Shown here: positions 43,567 through 52,447 of the stretch, one piece after another | How positions within the stretch are numbered: position 1 is the first letter of the stretch | Layout of the letters: each line of letters opens with the position of its first letter | Source: Accumulibacter sp. | GTDB lineage: Bacteria > Pseudomonadota > Gammaproteobacteria > Burkholderiales > Rhodocyclaceae | Assembly: GCF_029255285.1 (NCBI RefSeq) | Contig: NZ_JAPUVI010000105.1 | Coordinates: 124,001 to 188,000 of the forward strand | Reading direction: 5' to 3' | Length of the DNA: 64,000 bases | Notes under the pieces: model-generated | The model's database searches: none | The model's input: only the letters and a program-made list of their open reading frames with translations | Told to the model about the DNA's origin: nothing | Made by a program: the position numbers and the translations under genes

Positions 43567-44814
43567 TTAGAGCAGCATCGCGACCACGCTACCACAGGAC
43601 AGCGTCGCCAGCGTTCCGGAGATCAGGGTCCGCGGTCCAAGTTCGACGATCTCGGCACGCCGCTGAGGTGCCATGGCACACATTCCACCAAGCAGTATCC
43701 CGAGACTGCCCAGGTTGGCAAAACCGCACAAGGCATAGGTCATGATGATTCTGCTGCGCGGCGTCAGCGCTTCCGGAGCAAGGCGCGCCATGTCGAGGTA
43801 GGCCAGCAGTTCATTGAGCACCGTTTTGGTTCCCAGCAGTGAAGCGGCGACTGCCGACTCGGCCCAGGGAACTCCTGCCATCCAGGTCAGCGGAGCCATC
43901 AACCAGCCGAGCAGGCGCTGTAACGACAGGGGGCCGCCAGCCACCGTCGGCAGAAGACCAAGCAACTGGTTGAGCAAGCTCACCAGCGCCACCAGGACGA
44001 CCAGCATGGCGACAATGTTGATCATCAACGTAGCGCCTTCGCCGGTACCGCGGGTGATGGCTTCCATCGTGCTGTGGTCGGTTCGCGGCAGTCGCAAGTG
44101 CCGTCCGGTCGGTCCGCCCTCGGGAGGAACCAGGATCACGGCAAAAACGATCGCCGCCGGAGCGCTGATGAACGAGGCGGCGACGATGTGGCCCAGGGCG
44201 TCAGGTATGACCGGGCCGAGAATGCTGGCGTACAGTGCCATTACCGTGCCGGCGACGCCAGCCATCCCGGCCGTCATGATGACGAACAGTTCGCCCCGGC
44301 TGACGTCGGCCAGATAGGGACGAATCAACAACGGCGCTTCGACCATGCCGACAAAGACGTTGGCCGCACTCGACATGCCGACCGCCCCGCCGACGCCCAG
44401 TATTCTCTCGAGCACCGCCGCGCAGCCGCGCACCAGGAAAGGCAATATCTGCCAGTGATACAGCACCGCCGACAACGCGCTCATGACCAGCACCACCGGC
44501 AGAGCCTGAAAGGCGAGAACGAAGCTGGCACCGGGCACGGTTTCCACGTACGGTAGCGGGGCTCCGCCGAGAAATCCGAAAACCAGGCTGCTTCCCTCGC
44601 GGCTGGCTGCCGCGATGGCCAGCAGAACATCATTGCACGAGGCGAACACCTCCCGCACCGTGGGCAGGTGAAAGATCAGCCAGGCCAGCGCGAACTGCAG
44701 GCCCATACCGCCGGCGACGGTTCGCCAAGGCACGGCGCGCCGTTGGCTGGAAAGACTCCAGGCCAGAGCCAGGAAGGAAAGGTAACCAAGTGCCGCTTGC
44801 AGAACGGGATTCAT
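43567..44814 (-). CDS. Concentrative nucleoside transporter (CNT/NupC family)
   Basis: 415 residues from the ATG at 44814. Hydrophobic throughout, with about 10 helices. Family features: N-terminal helix pair, gate domain with VFGFLGG and ALPVVLVMSALSAVLYHWQI, AANVFVGMVEAPLLIRPYLA (the conserved substrate site E-A-P), MTAGMAGVAGTVMALYASIL, and TYALCGFANLGSLGILLGGM near the end. It imports nucleosides with H+ or Na+. Monocistronic, convergent with cobT at 16 bases. Confidence 0.92.
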   Translation of the reverse strand: MNPVLQAALGYLSFLALAWSLSSQRRAVPWRTVAGGMGLQFALAWLIFHLPTVREVFASCNDVLLAIAAASREGSSLVFGFLGGAPLPYVETVPGASFVLAFQALPVVLVMSALSAVLYHWQILPFLVRGCAAVLERILGVGGAVGMSSAANVFVGMVEAPLLIRPYLADVSRGELFVIMTAGMAGVAGTVMALYASILGPVIPDALGHIVAASFISAPAAIVFAVILVPPEGGPTGRHLRLPRTDHSTMEAITRGTGEGATLMINIVAMLVVLVALVSLLNQLLGLLPTVAGGPLSLQRLLGWLMAPLTWMAGVPWAESAVAASLLGTKTVLNELLAYLDMARLAPEALTPRSRIIMTYALCGFANLGSLGILLGGMCAMAPQRRAEIVELGPRTLISGTLATLSCGSVVAMLL

Positions 44815-44983
44815 CTCGCCGGCTCCAGAAAACCGTCCAGTACGACGGCTCCCGCGGCAGCAAATTTTCGTCTCACCCTCTTGCTCTCCATCGTCGGCGA
44901 TTCCGCGCCTTCTCCGGCCCTCGGCCGGCTGTGGCAAGAGCGAAGGCTTGTCCACCTTCGCCCTTCATCTGCCGGAATGACGA

Positions 44984-45391
44984 CTATTTGTCCTTGGCTA
45001 TTCCGGCTCGCGTATCCAGTTGCTTGCCGGTGTGCTCGAATTCCGGACGGATCTGGCTGACGGCGCGGTAAGCCGGCTGGATATGCGCTGCCGGCGTCGG
45101 CGGCACGTCGCGTAAAGGCACGGGAACGCCCAGCACCGGTTTGTCGGGTGCCGAGCGCGACCCGTAGTTGCGTTCGTAGCGCTCGAGAAAACGTCGCATC
45201 TGCTCGTAGTCCGGACATTTCAGCGGCGCCAGGCAACGGCCGAAGGCGTCATATACGATCGCTGGTGGCAGCACGCCATAGGGCGCCAGCCAGGGTCCGG
45301 CAGCGATCCCGCCAGCCACCACAATGCTGCCCGCGGTGGCGTCGACGGCCATCGAGGCAAGAACGAACAACAGAAGAGGGGACGTGCGCAT
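44984..45391 (-). CDS. Small secreted hypothetical protein
   Basis: 135 residues from the ATG at 45391: signal peptide (LLLFVLASMAVDATAG), a two-cysteine motif GRCLAPLKCPDYEQMRRFLE, then a Pro-rich tail. The ribosome-binding site is weak. No characterised family recognised. It is the only gene on this strand between the nucleoside transporter and the zinc-ribbon gene. Confidence 0.6.
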   Translation of the reverse strand: MRTSPLLLFVLASMAVDATAGSIVVAGGIAAGPWLAPYGVLPPAIVYDAFGRCLAPLKCPDYEQMRRFLERYERNYGSRSAPDKPVLGVPVPLRDVPPTPAAHIQPAYRAVSQIRPEFEHTGKQLDTRAGIAKDK

Positions 45392-45627
45392 GAGGAGCCC
45401 AGTGTAGCACCTCCAGGCGGCTCGACTCGGGGAGGCGATCGGCAGGATCCGGCGCCGGCCGGCGCCAGATGATGCGCGACCGAGTGCCGATGGAGTTGTC
45501 GAGTTGTGACGAAGTGAGCGGATTTTTTCGCCTCGGATCTGTAGAATCCATTCCATGCTGCGTCTTTGACAGTTGCCACGACGTGGGTCGCGAGGCCTGA
45601 AGAAATAACCGCAACGATTTCTTTGAC

Positions 45628-46011
45628 ATGAAATGCCCGAACTGCCTTTCCGAAGACACCCATCGCTCACGGCGGCGCGGTCCAAAGGAGGGAATGACCT
45701 TACGTCTGAAGCACCAGGCTCCTTATCGCTGCCGACAGTGCGGCGCGCGCTTCGTCGCCGCTGAGAACGAAGGAAGCACCGACGCTGTCCGCCGCCACCT
45801 CTCCTTTGCCGACTATCTGGGCCTCCGCGGTCCGACCCGTAAACTGCTTTCCGATCACGTGATCCTCGGCACGCTGATCTTTTTGTTGCTCGCCATCACG
45901 ATCGCGCTATTGTTCGCCCTTGCCCTCGGGTGGATCGATCCGTTGTCCCTGCTCTCCGAATCGACCTGGAAACCGACGGCTGGCGAACTGGAACGTATAG
46001 CTCGTCAGTAA
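45628..46011 (+). CDS. Zinc-ribbon membrane protein
   Basis: 127 residues: N-terminal zinc ribbon (Cys3, Cys6 in CPNC; second pair in YRCRQCGARF), a basic stretch, then one membrane helix (ILGTLIFLLLAITIALLFAL). Probably an inner-membrane protein with its ribbon in the cytosol. No family function is known. Divergent from the secreted hypothetical upstream. Confidence 0.7.
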   Translation: MKCPNCLSEDTHRSRRRGPKEGMTLRLKHQAPYRCRQCGARFVAAENEGSTDAVRRHLSFADYLGLRGPTRKLLSDHVILGTLIFLLLAITIALLFALALGWIDPLSLLSESTWKPTAGELERIARQ

Positions 46012-46198
46012 TGGCCGGCGGCCTGTGAGCGCAATTCGCTTCGGCGAGACCAGCGTTCGCACTGCTGCAGCGCACAAGAATGTTGGCTCAATATACCGAG
46101 ATTGATGATAAAATGATTAGTTGATCGACGTGCTAGCCGGTCAACCAATCAGCTTTTGGCTCGTTGTAATCTTTCCATTGTCGATAAGGAACCCCAAC

Positions 46199-46504
46199 AT
46201 GAAAAACTCCCTCCTCGTTGCTGCGCTGATCGCTCTTGCTGTTACCGCTTGTGGCAAGAAGGAAGAAGCCAAGCCGGCAGCAGCTCCGGCGGCGGCTCCT
46301 GCCGCAGCGGCTCCGGCAGCGGCCCCGGCGGCGGCTCCGGCAGCCGCCCCAGCAGCGGCCCCCGCGGCGGCTCCGGCAGCCGATGCCGCCAAGCCGGCCG
46401 ATGCGGCCAAGCCGATGGATGCCGCCGCCGACAAGGCCAAGGAAGTTGCCGGCGCGGCCGCTCAAGGCGCTGCCGACGCGGCCAAGGACGCAATGAAGAA
46501 GTAG
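46199..46504 (+). CDS. Small Ala/Pro-rich lipoprotein
   Basis: 101 residues from the ATG at 46199 (AGGA upstream). Lipobox AVTAC near residue 19, then KKEEAKP, about 45 residues of a PAAA repeat, and an Ala/Lys/Asp helix (AAKPADAAKPMDAAADKAKE) that resembles the Lys/Ala-rich stress-lipoprotein tails. The repeat DNA has a 12-base period. A bidirectional terminator follows. Probably an abundant outer-membrane lipoprotein; function unknown. Confidence 0.8.
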   Translation: MKNSLLVAALIALAVTACGKKEEAKPAAAPAAAPAAAAPAAAPAAAPAAAPAAAPAAAPAADAAKPADAAKPMDAAADKAKEVAGAAAQGAADAAKDAMKK

Positions 46505-46521
46505 TTTTTGCAGGAAGCCGC

Positions 46522-46549
46522 AAAAAGCCGGCGCAAGCCGGCTTTTTTT
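46522..46549. terminator. Bidirectional rho-independent terminator
   Basis: Stem AAGCCGGC/GCCGGCTT (eight bp, extended by A-T pairs) with a GCAA loop, flanked by A's on one side and T's on the other, so it works for the lipoprotein gene to its left and the MBL gene to its right. Confidence 0.92.
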
Positions 46550-46564
46550 ACCTGCCCGGCGGCC

Positions 46565-47335
46565 CTACATCATCTGCCGCCAGTCGAAACCACTCTCCTG
46601 GTCGGCCACGCCGATCCAGTGTTCGCTACAGCCAAGTGTCGAGGCGAGCGCCTTGGCCGCCAGTTCCGGCCGATTGTTCTCCCGGCTCAGATGGGCGGCA
46701 ACCAGGTGCTGCAGGCGCCGGGTGTCCACCTGACCGAGCAGAGCGGCTGCCTGTCCATTCTCGAGATGACCGAAGCGTCCCCCGACCCGACGTTTGAGTG
46801 CTGCCGGATAACGCGATCCAGCGAGCAAGGCCCGATCGTGATTGCACTCGAGGACCAAGGCATCGCAAGCGCGCAGCACGTCTACGATGTGCGGCGTGAT
46901 CGCGCCCGTGTCGGTGAGTACGCCAAGACGGTGCTGACCGTCGCTAAAGGCGTACTGTATCGGCTCACGTGCGTCGTGTGGAACCGGAAACGGTCGTATT
47001 TCGAGTCCGCCGACGACAAATGGTGTGTCTCCGTCGACCATCCGGCATTCGGGCAGCGACGCCTGACGGCGTGCCGCCACCGCATAGGTCCCGTGCGTCA
47101 GGTAAACCGTCAGTTGGTGCCGACGGGCAAAGCTGAAGACACCAGCGATATGATCGCTGTGTTCGTGCGTCACGAGAATCGCCGTCAGGTCGCCCGGCGA
47201 GGCCCCTAGCCGGGCCAGTCTGGCGCTCAGCGCCGTGTTGGAGAAACCGCAATCAACCAGCACCTTCGTCTGGCCAGTATCGACGATCAGTGAATTGCCC
47301 TGACTGCCGCTGCCCAGCGACGCGAAGCGCATCAT
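46565..47335 (-). CDS. Metallo-beta-lactamase-fold hydrolase (YycJ/WalJ-like)
   Basis: 256 residues. Zinc-site signature THEHSDHI preceded by VDCGFSNTALSARLARLG, then GVLTDTGAITPHIVDVL and LECNHDRALL, and the C-terminal AHLSRENNRPELA. This corresponds to the YycJ-like single-domain MBL proteins, predicted exonucleases or phosphodiesterases. The ATG overlaps the bamC TGA (ATGA), so it is translated with bamC. Terminator at 46522-46549 closes the dapA-bamC-MBL operon. Confidence 0.88.
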   Translation of the reverse strand: MMRFASLGSGSQGNSLIVDTGQTKVLVDCGFSNTALSARLARLGASPGDLTAILVTHEHSDHIAGVFSFARRHQLTVYLTHGTYAVAARRQASLPECRMVDGDTPFVVGGLEIRPFPVPHDAREPIQYAFSDGQHRLGVLTDTGAITPHIVDVLRACDALVLECNHDRALLAGSRYPAALKRRVGGRFGHLENGQAAALLGQVDTRRLQHLVAAHLSRENNRPELAAKALASTLGCSEHWIGVADQESGFDWRQMM

Positions 47336-48474
47336 TTCAGTTGGTCGTAGAGCAGATTGAGAATCCTCTTCGATGTCTCGGACTGGTCCACCCCGCCCTC
47401 GAGCGTCAGCACCTGGACTGTCGACTTGCCGCCGTCGTCCTTTACGAAGATGCGGTACTGGGTCTGCGGCTTGGCGCTCGAACTCGACTTGAAGATATTG
47501 AGCTTCGAGAAAAAGCCTTCTTCCTTCTTCTCATTGTCGATTTCAGGGTCGACATAGCGAACGAAGTAAAGCCCTCGCGAGCGATCCCGGTCTTCGACCG
47601 TGAAACCGACGCGGTCGAGCGCCAGCCCGACGCGACGCCACGCCCGGTCAAAGGACTCCTCGACCTCGAGGGTACCGCTGCCGTCGACGCCGCGCGTCAG
47701 CTTGGCACGTTCGAGCGGCTTCTCCTGTGCCTCCTTGAGGGCCGCCGTGGCGCGCTTCTCCTCGCTGCCGAGGCGTACCATCAAACGACGCAGCATCTCC
47801 GCTTCGAGTTCCGGGTCAGCCGGACGCGGCTGCCATTTGGTCTGCTCCTTGCCCTCGGAAACGAAGATCTCGTACATTCCGCGGTGACTGATGAAAATAT
47901 CGGTGGTTCCAGGCGTCGCGCCGGGTTCCAGGCGCGTGCGGAACTTGTCCCGCTCGGCCGTCGAGTAAACTGAATCCAGAACCTTGCCAAGGATGTTGCG
48001 GATGAAGTCCTGCGGAATCCGGGCACGGTTCTCGGCCCAGTCGGTTTCCATCACTCCGGCGTCGGGCAACTCGAGCTTGATGACAAAACCGGTTTCCTGC
48101 CAGAAATCCTTCACCTGTCCCCAAAGTTTGTCCGGCGAGCCGGCAGCGATCAGCCAGCGCTGGCTTCCCGAGCGCTCGATACGGGCGGTATCGACCTCGG
48201 GCAACACCTCGCTCTTTTGCTGCGCCCTCGCTTGTGGCGACCGCTCGGCGCTGTAGGCCGAAAAAGTGGCGGCGCCTTTGCCACCCGAGTCAGGCACCGC
48301 ATAACGGTCGTCCCGGGTTGGCGACGTGAGGTCAGGCGGCACTTCGAGCGTCGGCACTCGGTTGCTGGATGCCGTCTTGTACTCGATTCTCTTCGGTTCG
48401 AGCAAGGAGCCACTGCAGCCGACTAGTGCGAGCAGCAGGAAAACCGAGCCGCAGCGCGATAAGAGACGATTCAT
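47332..48474 (-). CDS. bamC: Outer-membrane assembly lipoprotein BamC
   Basis: 380 residues from the ATG at 48474. Lipobox LLALVGC (Cys19), then an unstructured N-terminus with RIEYKTASSNRVPTLEVPPD typical of BamC, and the two helix-grip domains (LWGQVKDFWQETGFVIKLEL; GTLEVEESFDRAWRRVGLAL). It is a non-essential accessory of the BAM machine. It lies 14 bases after dapA, the conserved proteobacterial pairing. Confidence 0.93.
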   Translation of the reverse strand: MNRLLSRCGSVFLLLALVGCSGSLLEPKRIEYKTASSNRVPTLEVPPDLTSPTRDDRYAVPDSGGKGAATFSAYSAERSPQARAQQKSEVLPEVDTARIERSGSQRWLIAAGSPDKLWGQVKDFWQETGFVIKLELPDAGVMETDWAENRARIPQDFIRNILGKVLDSVYSTAERDKFRTRLEPGATPGTTDIFISHRGMYEIFVSEGKEQTKWQPRPADPELEAEMLRRLMVRLGSEEKRATAALKEAQEKPLERAKLTRGVDGSGTLEVEESFDRAWRRVGLALDRVGFTVEDRDRSRGLYFVRYVDPEIDNEKKEEGFFSKLNIFKSSSSAKPQTQYRIFVKDDGGKSTVQVLTLEGGVDQSETSKRILNLLYDQLK

Positions 48475-48488
48475 CTGGCCACCTGGCG

Positions 48489-49367
48489 CTAGGCGAAAAC
48501 GCCGGCCTGAGCCATGGCGGCACGAACCCGGTCGTGAAACTCCGGCGATAGTGGTGTCAGCGGCAGCCGCAGCCCGTCCTCGATGAGTCCAAGTTGCCGA
48601 CACGCCCACTTGACGGGAATCGGGTTGGCCTCGCAGAACAACTGCCGATGCAGACCGAGCAGGCGGGCGTTCAACTCGCGCGCCCGGGCCACCTCACCGG
48701 CCAGCGCTGCGGCGCACATCTCGTGCATCAGCCGCGGGGCGACGTTGGCCACCACCGAAATGTCTCCCTGCGCACCCATGAGAATCAGCGGACAGGCGCT
48801 GGCGTCATCGCCGCTATAGACGGCGAAGTCAGCCGGCGCACGCGCGATCAGCTCGACGCCGCGATCCATGTTACCGGTCGCATCCTTGATTCCCACGACG
48901 TTCGGTATGGCCGCCAGGCGAAGTGCGGTGTCATTGCTCAGATCGGCGACGGTACGACCCGGCACGTTGTAGAGGATGATCGGGATGTCGACGGCTTCGG
49001 CGATCGTCCGGAAATGACGATAGAGCCCTTCCTGCGTCGGCTTGTTGTAATACGGCACGACCGACAACGCCGCGCTGGCGCCTGCCTGTCGGGCAAACCG
49101 CGTCAGTTCCATGGCCTCGGCGGTCGAATTGCCGCCCGTGCCGGCAATCACCGGGAGGCGTCCGGCAGCTTGGTCGACGACGACGCGGATCAACTCGCAA
49201 TGTTCCTCGACGCTGACCGTTGGCGATTCCCCAGTCGTCCCGACGATGACGATGGCGTCAGTGCCTTCTTGCACATGAAAATCGACCAGGCGGCGAAGGC
49301 TAGGCAGGTCGAGGCTCCCGTCCGCATGCATCGGGGTGACAATCGCTACGATCGATCCAGTAATCAT
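48489..49367 (-). CDS. dapA: 4-hydroxy-tetrahydrodipicolinate synthase
   Basis: 292 residues from the ATG at 49367 ([13 protein letters not shown] is the usual start; another ATG two codons earlier exists, and neither has a clear ribosome-binding site). Seen: [57 protein letters not shown] (catalytic Tyr), [18 protein letters not shown] (Schiff-base Lys) and [18 protein letters not shown]. First enzyme of the diaminopimelate/lysine branch. First gene of the operon with bamC. Confidence 0.97.
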   Translation of the reverse strand: MITGSIVAIVTPMHADGSLDLPSLRRLVDFHVQEGTDAIVIVGTTGESPTVSVEEHCELIRVVVDQAAGRLPVIAGTGGNSTAEAMELTRFARQAGASAALSVVPYYNKPTQEGLYRHFRTIAEAVDIPIILYNVPGRTVADLSNDTALRLAAIPNVVGIKDATGNMDRGVELIARAPADFAVYSGDDASACPLILMGAQGDISVVANVAPRLMHEMCAAALAGEVARARELNARLLGLHRQLFCEANPIPVKWACRQLGLIEDGLRLPLTPLSPEFHDRVRAAMAQAGVFA

Positions 49368-49460
49368 GGTCATGGACAGGCGCCGGAAAATTAACCGAAA
49401 GAGTCTCGCCGAGGCGACTCCGAGCGATGGATTCTAACCGAAGGCCGCGAGCTTGGCCAT

Positions 49461-49496
49461 GAAAAACGCCGCCCGGCGGCGAACGGTGGGCGGCGT
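49461..49496 (-). terminator. Rho-independent terminator after deacetylase-like gene
   Basis: On the minus strand a nine-bp perfect stem (ACGCCGCCC with GGGCGGCGT) with a 13-base loop is followed by five T's. It starts 25 bases past the stop of the leftward gene at 49522. Confidence 0.85.
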
Positions 49497-49521
49497 CAGG
49501 GCGTCCCGAGGATAGCCGGAC

Positions 49522-50448
49522 TCAGAAGTCGGCCAGCGCCCTGAGGTGGGCGGCGACGCTGCGCGCCAGTGCCGACAGGCAGTAGCCTCCCTCGAGCATC
49601 GACACGATCCGTCCCTGAGCACAGTCATCGGCAAGCCACTTCAACTGCTCCGTCACCCACGAGTAGTCCTTCTCGAGCAGACGCAGGCCCCCCATCTCAT
49701 CCTCGTAGTGGGCATCGAAACCCGCCGAAAAGAAGATCATCTCCGGCCGGAATTCGCGCAGACGCGGCATCCAGAGGTCGCTGACGACACGCCGGAACTC
49801 ATCACTGTCCGCGCCTCGGCAAAGAGGAACGTTGACCATGTTGGCGGCCGGGTGCTCCGTGCCACTGTAGGGGTAAAAAGGATGCTGAAAGATGCTGACC
49901 ATCAGCACGTGCTCGTTGCCCTTGAAGCAATCCTCGGTACCGTTGCCATGGTGCACGTCGAAATCGACCACCGCGACCCGCGTCAGCTTGTGTGCTTCCA
50001 GCGCATGTGCCGCGGCAACGGCAATGTTGTTGAAAAAACAGAAGCCCATCGCCGTCGCGCGCTCAGCATGATGACCTGGTGGCCGGACGGCACAGAAGGC
50101 GTTGCGGACCTCGCCGCGCATCACCAGGTCCACCGCCATCACCCCGGCACCGGCTGCGCGCAATGCCGCTTGCCAAGTATGTCGGTTCATCGCGGTGTCC
50201 GGGTCCAGGTGGACGATTCCCAACTCGGGCGAGGCACGCTTCAGGCGCTCGAGATGTGCCGCGGAGTGCACGCGCCGCAGCTGCCGCAAGGTTGCCAGCG
50301 GAGCCTCGTGATATACGAAGTAGGAATCCAGTCCTTGGGCAATAAGATGGTCGCTGATCGCAGTCAGCCGATCCGGCGACTCCGGATGGTAGGAACCCAT
50401 GTCGTGCAGTTGGCAGTCGCGGTGGGTAATGAATGCGGTGCTGGTCAC
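49522..50448 (-). CDS. Histone deacetylase-like amidohydrolase
   Basis: 308 residues of the arginase/deacetylase fold. Seen: HDMGSYHPESPDRLTAISDH, AVRPPGHHAERATAMGFCFF (active-site His pair), the zinc motif VVDFDVHHGNGTEDCF, FFSAGFDAHYEDEMGGLRL and MLEGGYCLSALARSVAAHL. All zinc ligands (two Asp, one His) are present. Bacterial members deacetylate acetyl-polyamines or other acetylated substrates, rather than histones. Its own terminator follows; divergent from the moxR operon. Confidence 0.94.
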   Translation of the reverse strand: MTSTAFITHRDCQLHDMGSYHPESPDRLTAISDHLIAQGLDSYFVYHEAPLATLRQLRRVHSAAHLERLKRASPELGIVHLDPDTAMNRHTWQAALRAAGAGVMAVDLVMRGEVRNAFCAVRPPGHHAERATAMGFCFFNNIAVAAAHALEAHKLTRVAVVDFDVHHGNGTEDCFKGNEHVLMVSIFQHPFYPYSGTEHPAANMVNVPLCRGADSDEFRRVVSDLWMPRLREFRPEMIFFSAGFDAHYEDEMGGLRLLEKDYSWVTEQLKWLADDCAQGRIVSMLEGGYCLSALARSVAAHLRALADF

Positions 50449-50558
50449 TGTTGCCTTTCTGCCGCACCTTCAAGCCGCCGTGGGCGTAGAAATCTGCGGG
50501 AAATCGAGTTATCGGCCGATGGTTTATTATCATCCCAATTGCCCCACGACGACAAGCC

Positions 50559-51485
50559 ATGCTGCCTGCCAAGCGACAATCCGCGATCACCGAAGTCCTC
50601 GCCGCCGCCGATGCCGTGATTCTCGGGAAGAGCACGCAGACACGACTCGCTCTTTGCTGCCTGCTGGCCAGAGGCCACTTGCTGATCGAAGACCTGCCGG
50701 GCGTCGGTAAGACAACGCTGGCGCACACCCTGGCTCGCCTGCTTGGCTTTCAGTTTTCGCGCATCCAGTTCACCAGTGACATGTTGCCGGCCGACATTCT
50801 CGGCGTTTCGATTTTCGACCGCGAGCAGGCTACTTTCCGCTTCCTGCCCGGACCGGTGTTTTGCCAGATCCTGTTGGCCGACGAGATCAACCGTGCCACA
50901 CCCAAGACCCAGAGTGCTTTGCTCGAAGCCATGGAGGAAGGGCAAGTGACCACAGAAGGTATAACGCGGCCCTTGCCAGAACCATTTTTTGTGATCGCGA
51001 CCCAAAATCCATCGAGCCAGATCGGCACGTTTCCCCTGCCGGAATCGCAACTCGACCGCTTTCTGCTGCGTATCGAACTCGGTTACCCCGACCACGACGC
51101 CGAGCGCTTGCTGCTCGAGGGCGGGGGCCGCCGCGAGCACTTGTCGGCGCTGGCCGCACGCCTGGCGCCGGGGGAGTTCGCCCCGCTGCAGCAGCAAGCG
51201 GCCAGCGTGTACACTTCTCCGGCCTTGCTCGATTACTTGCAACTCCTGGTCGCCGCGACGCGTAACGAACCGCGCTTTGTCCATGGACTCAGTCCACGCG
51301 CTGCGCTGTCGCTGCTTGCCGCGGCGCGTGCCTGGGCCTTCACCGGTGGCCGCGACATGGTCCTGCCGGAAGACGTGCAGGCCATCTTGCCGGCGGTTGC
51401 CCGTCACCGCCTGCGGCTGGTGAACGGCAGTCATGCCGACGCCGAGGACATCGCTGCGCTGGTGCGCTCGGTGCCACTACTTTGA
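50559..51485 (+). CDS. MoxR-family AAA+ ATPase
   Basis: 308 residues. Walker A PGVGKTTLAH (Lys51), FSRIQFTSDMLPADILGVSI, Walker B ILLADEINRATPKTQSALLE with sensor I FFVIATQNPSSQIGTFPLPE, and the C-terminal lid. MoxR ATPases act as chaperones for insertion of metal or VWA-containing partners. Its stop overlaps the DUF58 start by four bases; the operon moxR-DUF58-tgpA-mltB is compact and coupled. Confidence 0.95.
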   Translation: MLPAKRQSAITEVLAAADAVILGKSTQTRLALCCLLARGHLLIEDLPGVGKTTLAHTLARLLGFQFSRIQFTSDMLPADILGVSIFDREQATFRFLPGPVFCQILLADEINRATPKTQSALLEAMEEGQVTTEGITRPLPEPFFVIATQNPSSQIGTFPLPESQLDRFLLRIELGYPDHDAERLLLEGGGRREHLSALAARLAPGEFAPLQQQAASVYTSPALLDYLQLLVAATRNEPRFVHGLSPRAALSLLAAARAWAFTGGRDMVLPEDVQAILPAVARHRLRLVNGSHADAEDIAALVRSVPLL

Positions 51486-52447
51486 TGCGCCGCCTGGCAT
51501 CGCTGCCGCGTTGCTTGTTCCGCCTTCGCCGCGACGAACAGTTGCCGATTGTCCTGACGCAACGTCGGATTTTCATCCTACCGACACGCGGCGGCGTCCT
51601 TTTTACCGTCGTTCTCGCGGTCATGCTGATCGGCGCCATCAACTACAACCTGAGCCTCGGGCACGCACTGGTTTTCCTGCTCGCCGGGCTTGGCATCGTC
51701 GCCATGATCCACACCTTCCGCAATCTATACGGCCTGCGTTTGACGCCTGGGCGGGCCGAAGCCGTATTTGCCGGCGAACTGGTGCGCTTTCCGATGCAGG
51801 TCGACAATCCCCACCAGCCACCGCGGCGCGCGCTCGAGTTCTCTTTCGCTGCCCAGCCAGTGGTCACCGTGAACGTTCCGGCGGCCGGTCACGCAACGCT
51901 GGCCATTCCGTTTCTGGCGCGGCGACGTGGCCGCCTTGACCCGGGTCGACTGACGCTGTCGACACGCTATCCACTCGGGTTGTTTCGCGCCTGGAGTTAT
52001 CCCCACCCGATGCTGTCGTGCGTGGTCTATCCCAGGCCGATCCGCACGCCGCTACCGGCATCGTCGTTGACCAGCGATGCCGGCCGCCACCAGGGCGAGG
52101 GAGGGCAAGAGGATTTCGCGGGCTTGCGGCCGCGCCAGATCAGCGACCCGACCCGGCATATCGCCTGGAAGGCGGTCGCCCGGCGAAGCGACGAGCAGCC
52201 GCTGCTGGTGAAGCACTTTGCCGGAGGGTCGGCAGAGGAATTGTGGCTCGACTGGTCTTTGACCTCCGGTGAAGGCGATCCCGAAGTGCGCCTGTCGATT
52301 CTCGCCGGGTGGATCATGGGGGCCGAAGAGCAGGAGCTGCGCTACGGCCTGCGCCTGCCGGAACATACGGTTCTACCCGCCCAGGGCCCGGCGCACCGGG
52401 CCGACTGCCTGCAGGTGTTGGCCTTGCACGGTCAGCCGGACAGATGA
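51482..52447 (+). CDS. DUF58 domain membrane protein
   Basis: 321 residues: two N-terminal membrane helices (GVLFTVVLAVMLIGAINYNL; ALVFLLAGLGIVAMIHTF), a beta-rich segment and the DUF58 core (DFAGLRPRQISDPTRHIAWK; LLVKHFAGGSAEELWLDWSL). DUF58 proteins are partners of MoxR ATPases. Overlaps moxR and tgpA by four bases each. Confidence 0.93.
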   Translation: MMRRLASLPRCLFRLRRDEQLPIVLTQRRIFILPTRGGVLFTVVLAVMLIGAINYNLSLGHALVFLLAGLGIVAMIHTFRNLYGLRLTPGRAEAVFAGELVRFPMQVDNPHQPPRRALEFSFAAQPVVTVNVPAAGHATLAIPFLARRRGRLDPGRLTLSTRYPLGLFRAWSYPHPMLSCVVYPRPIRTPLPASSLTSDAGRHQGEGGQEDFAGLRPRQISDPTRHIAWKAVARRSDEQPLLVKHFAGGSAEELWLDWSLTSGEGDPEVRLSILAGWIMGAEEQELRYGLRLPEHTVLPAQGPAHRADCLQVLALHGQPDR

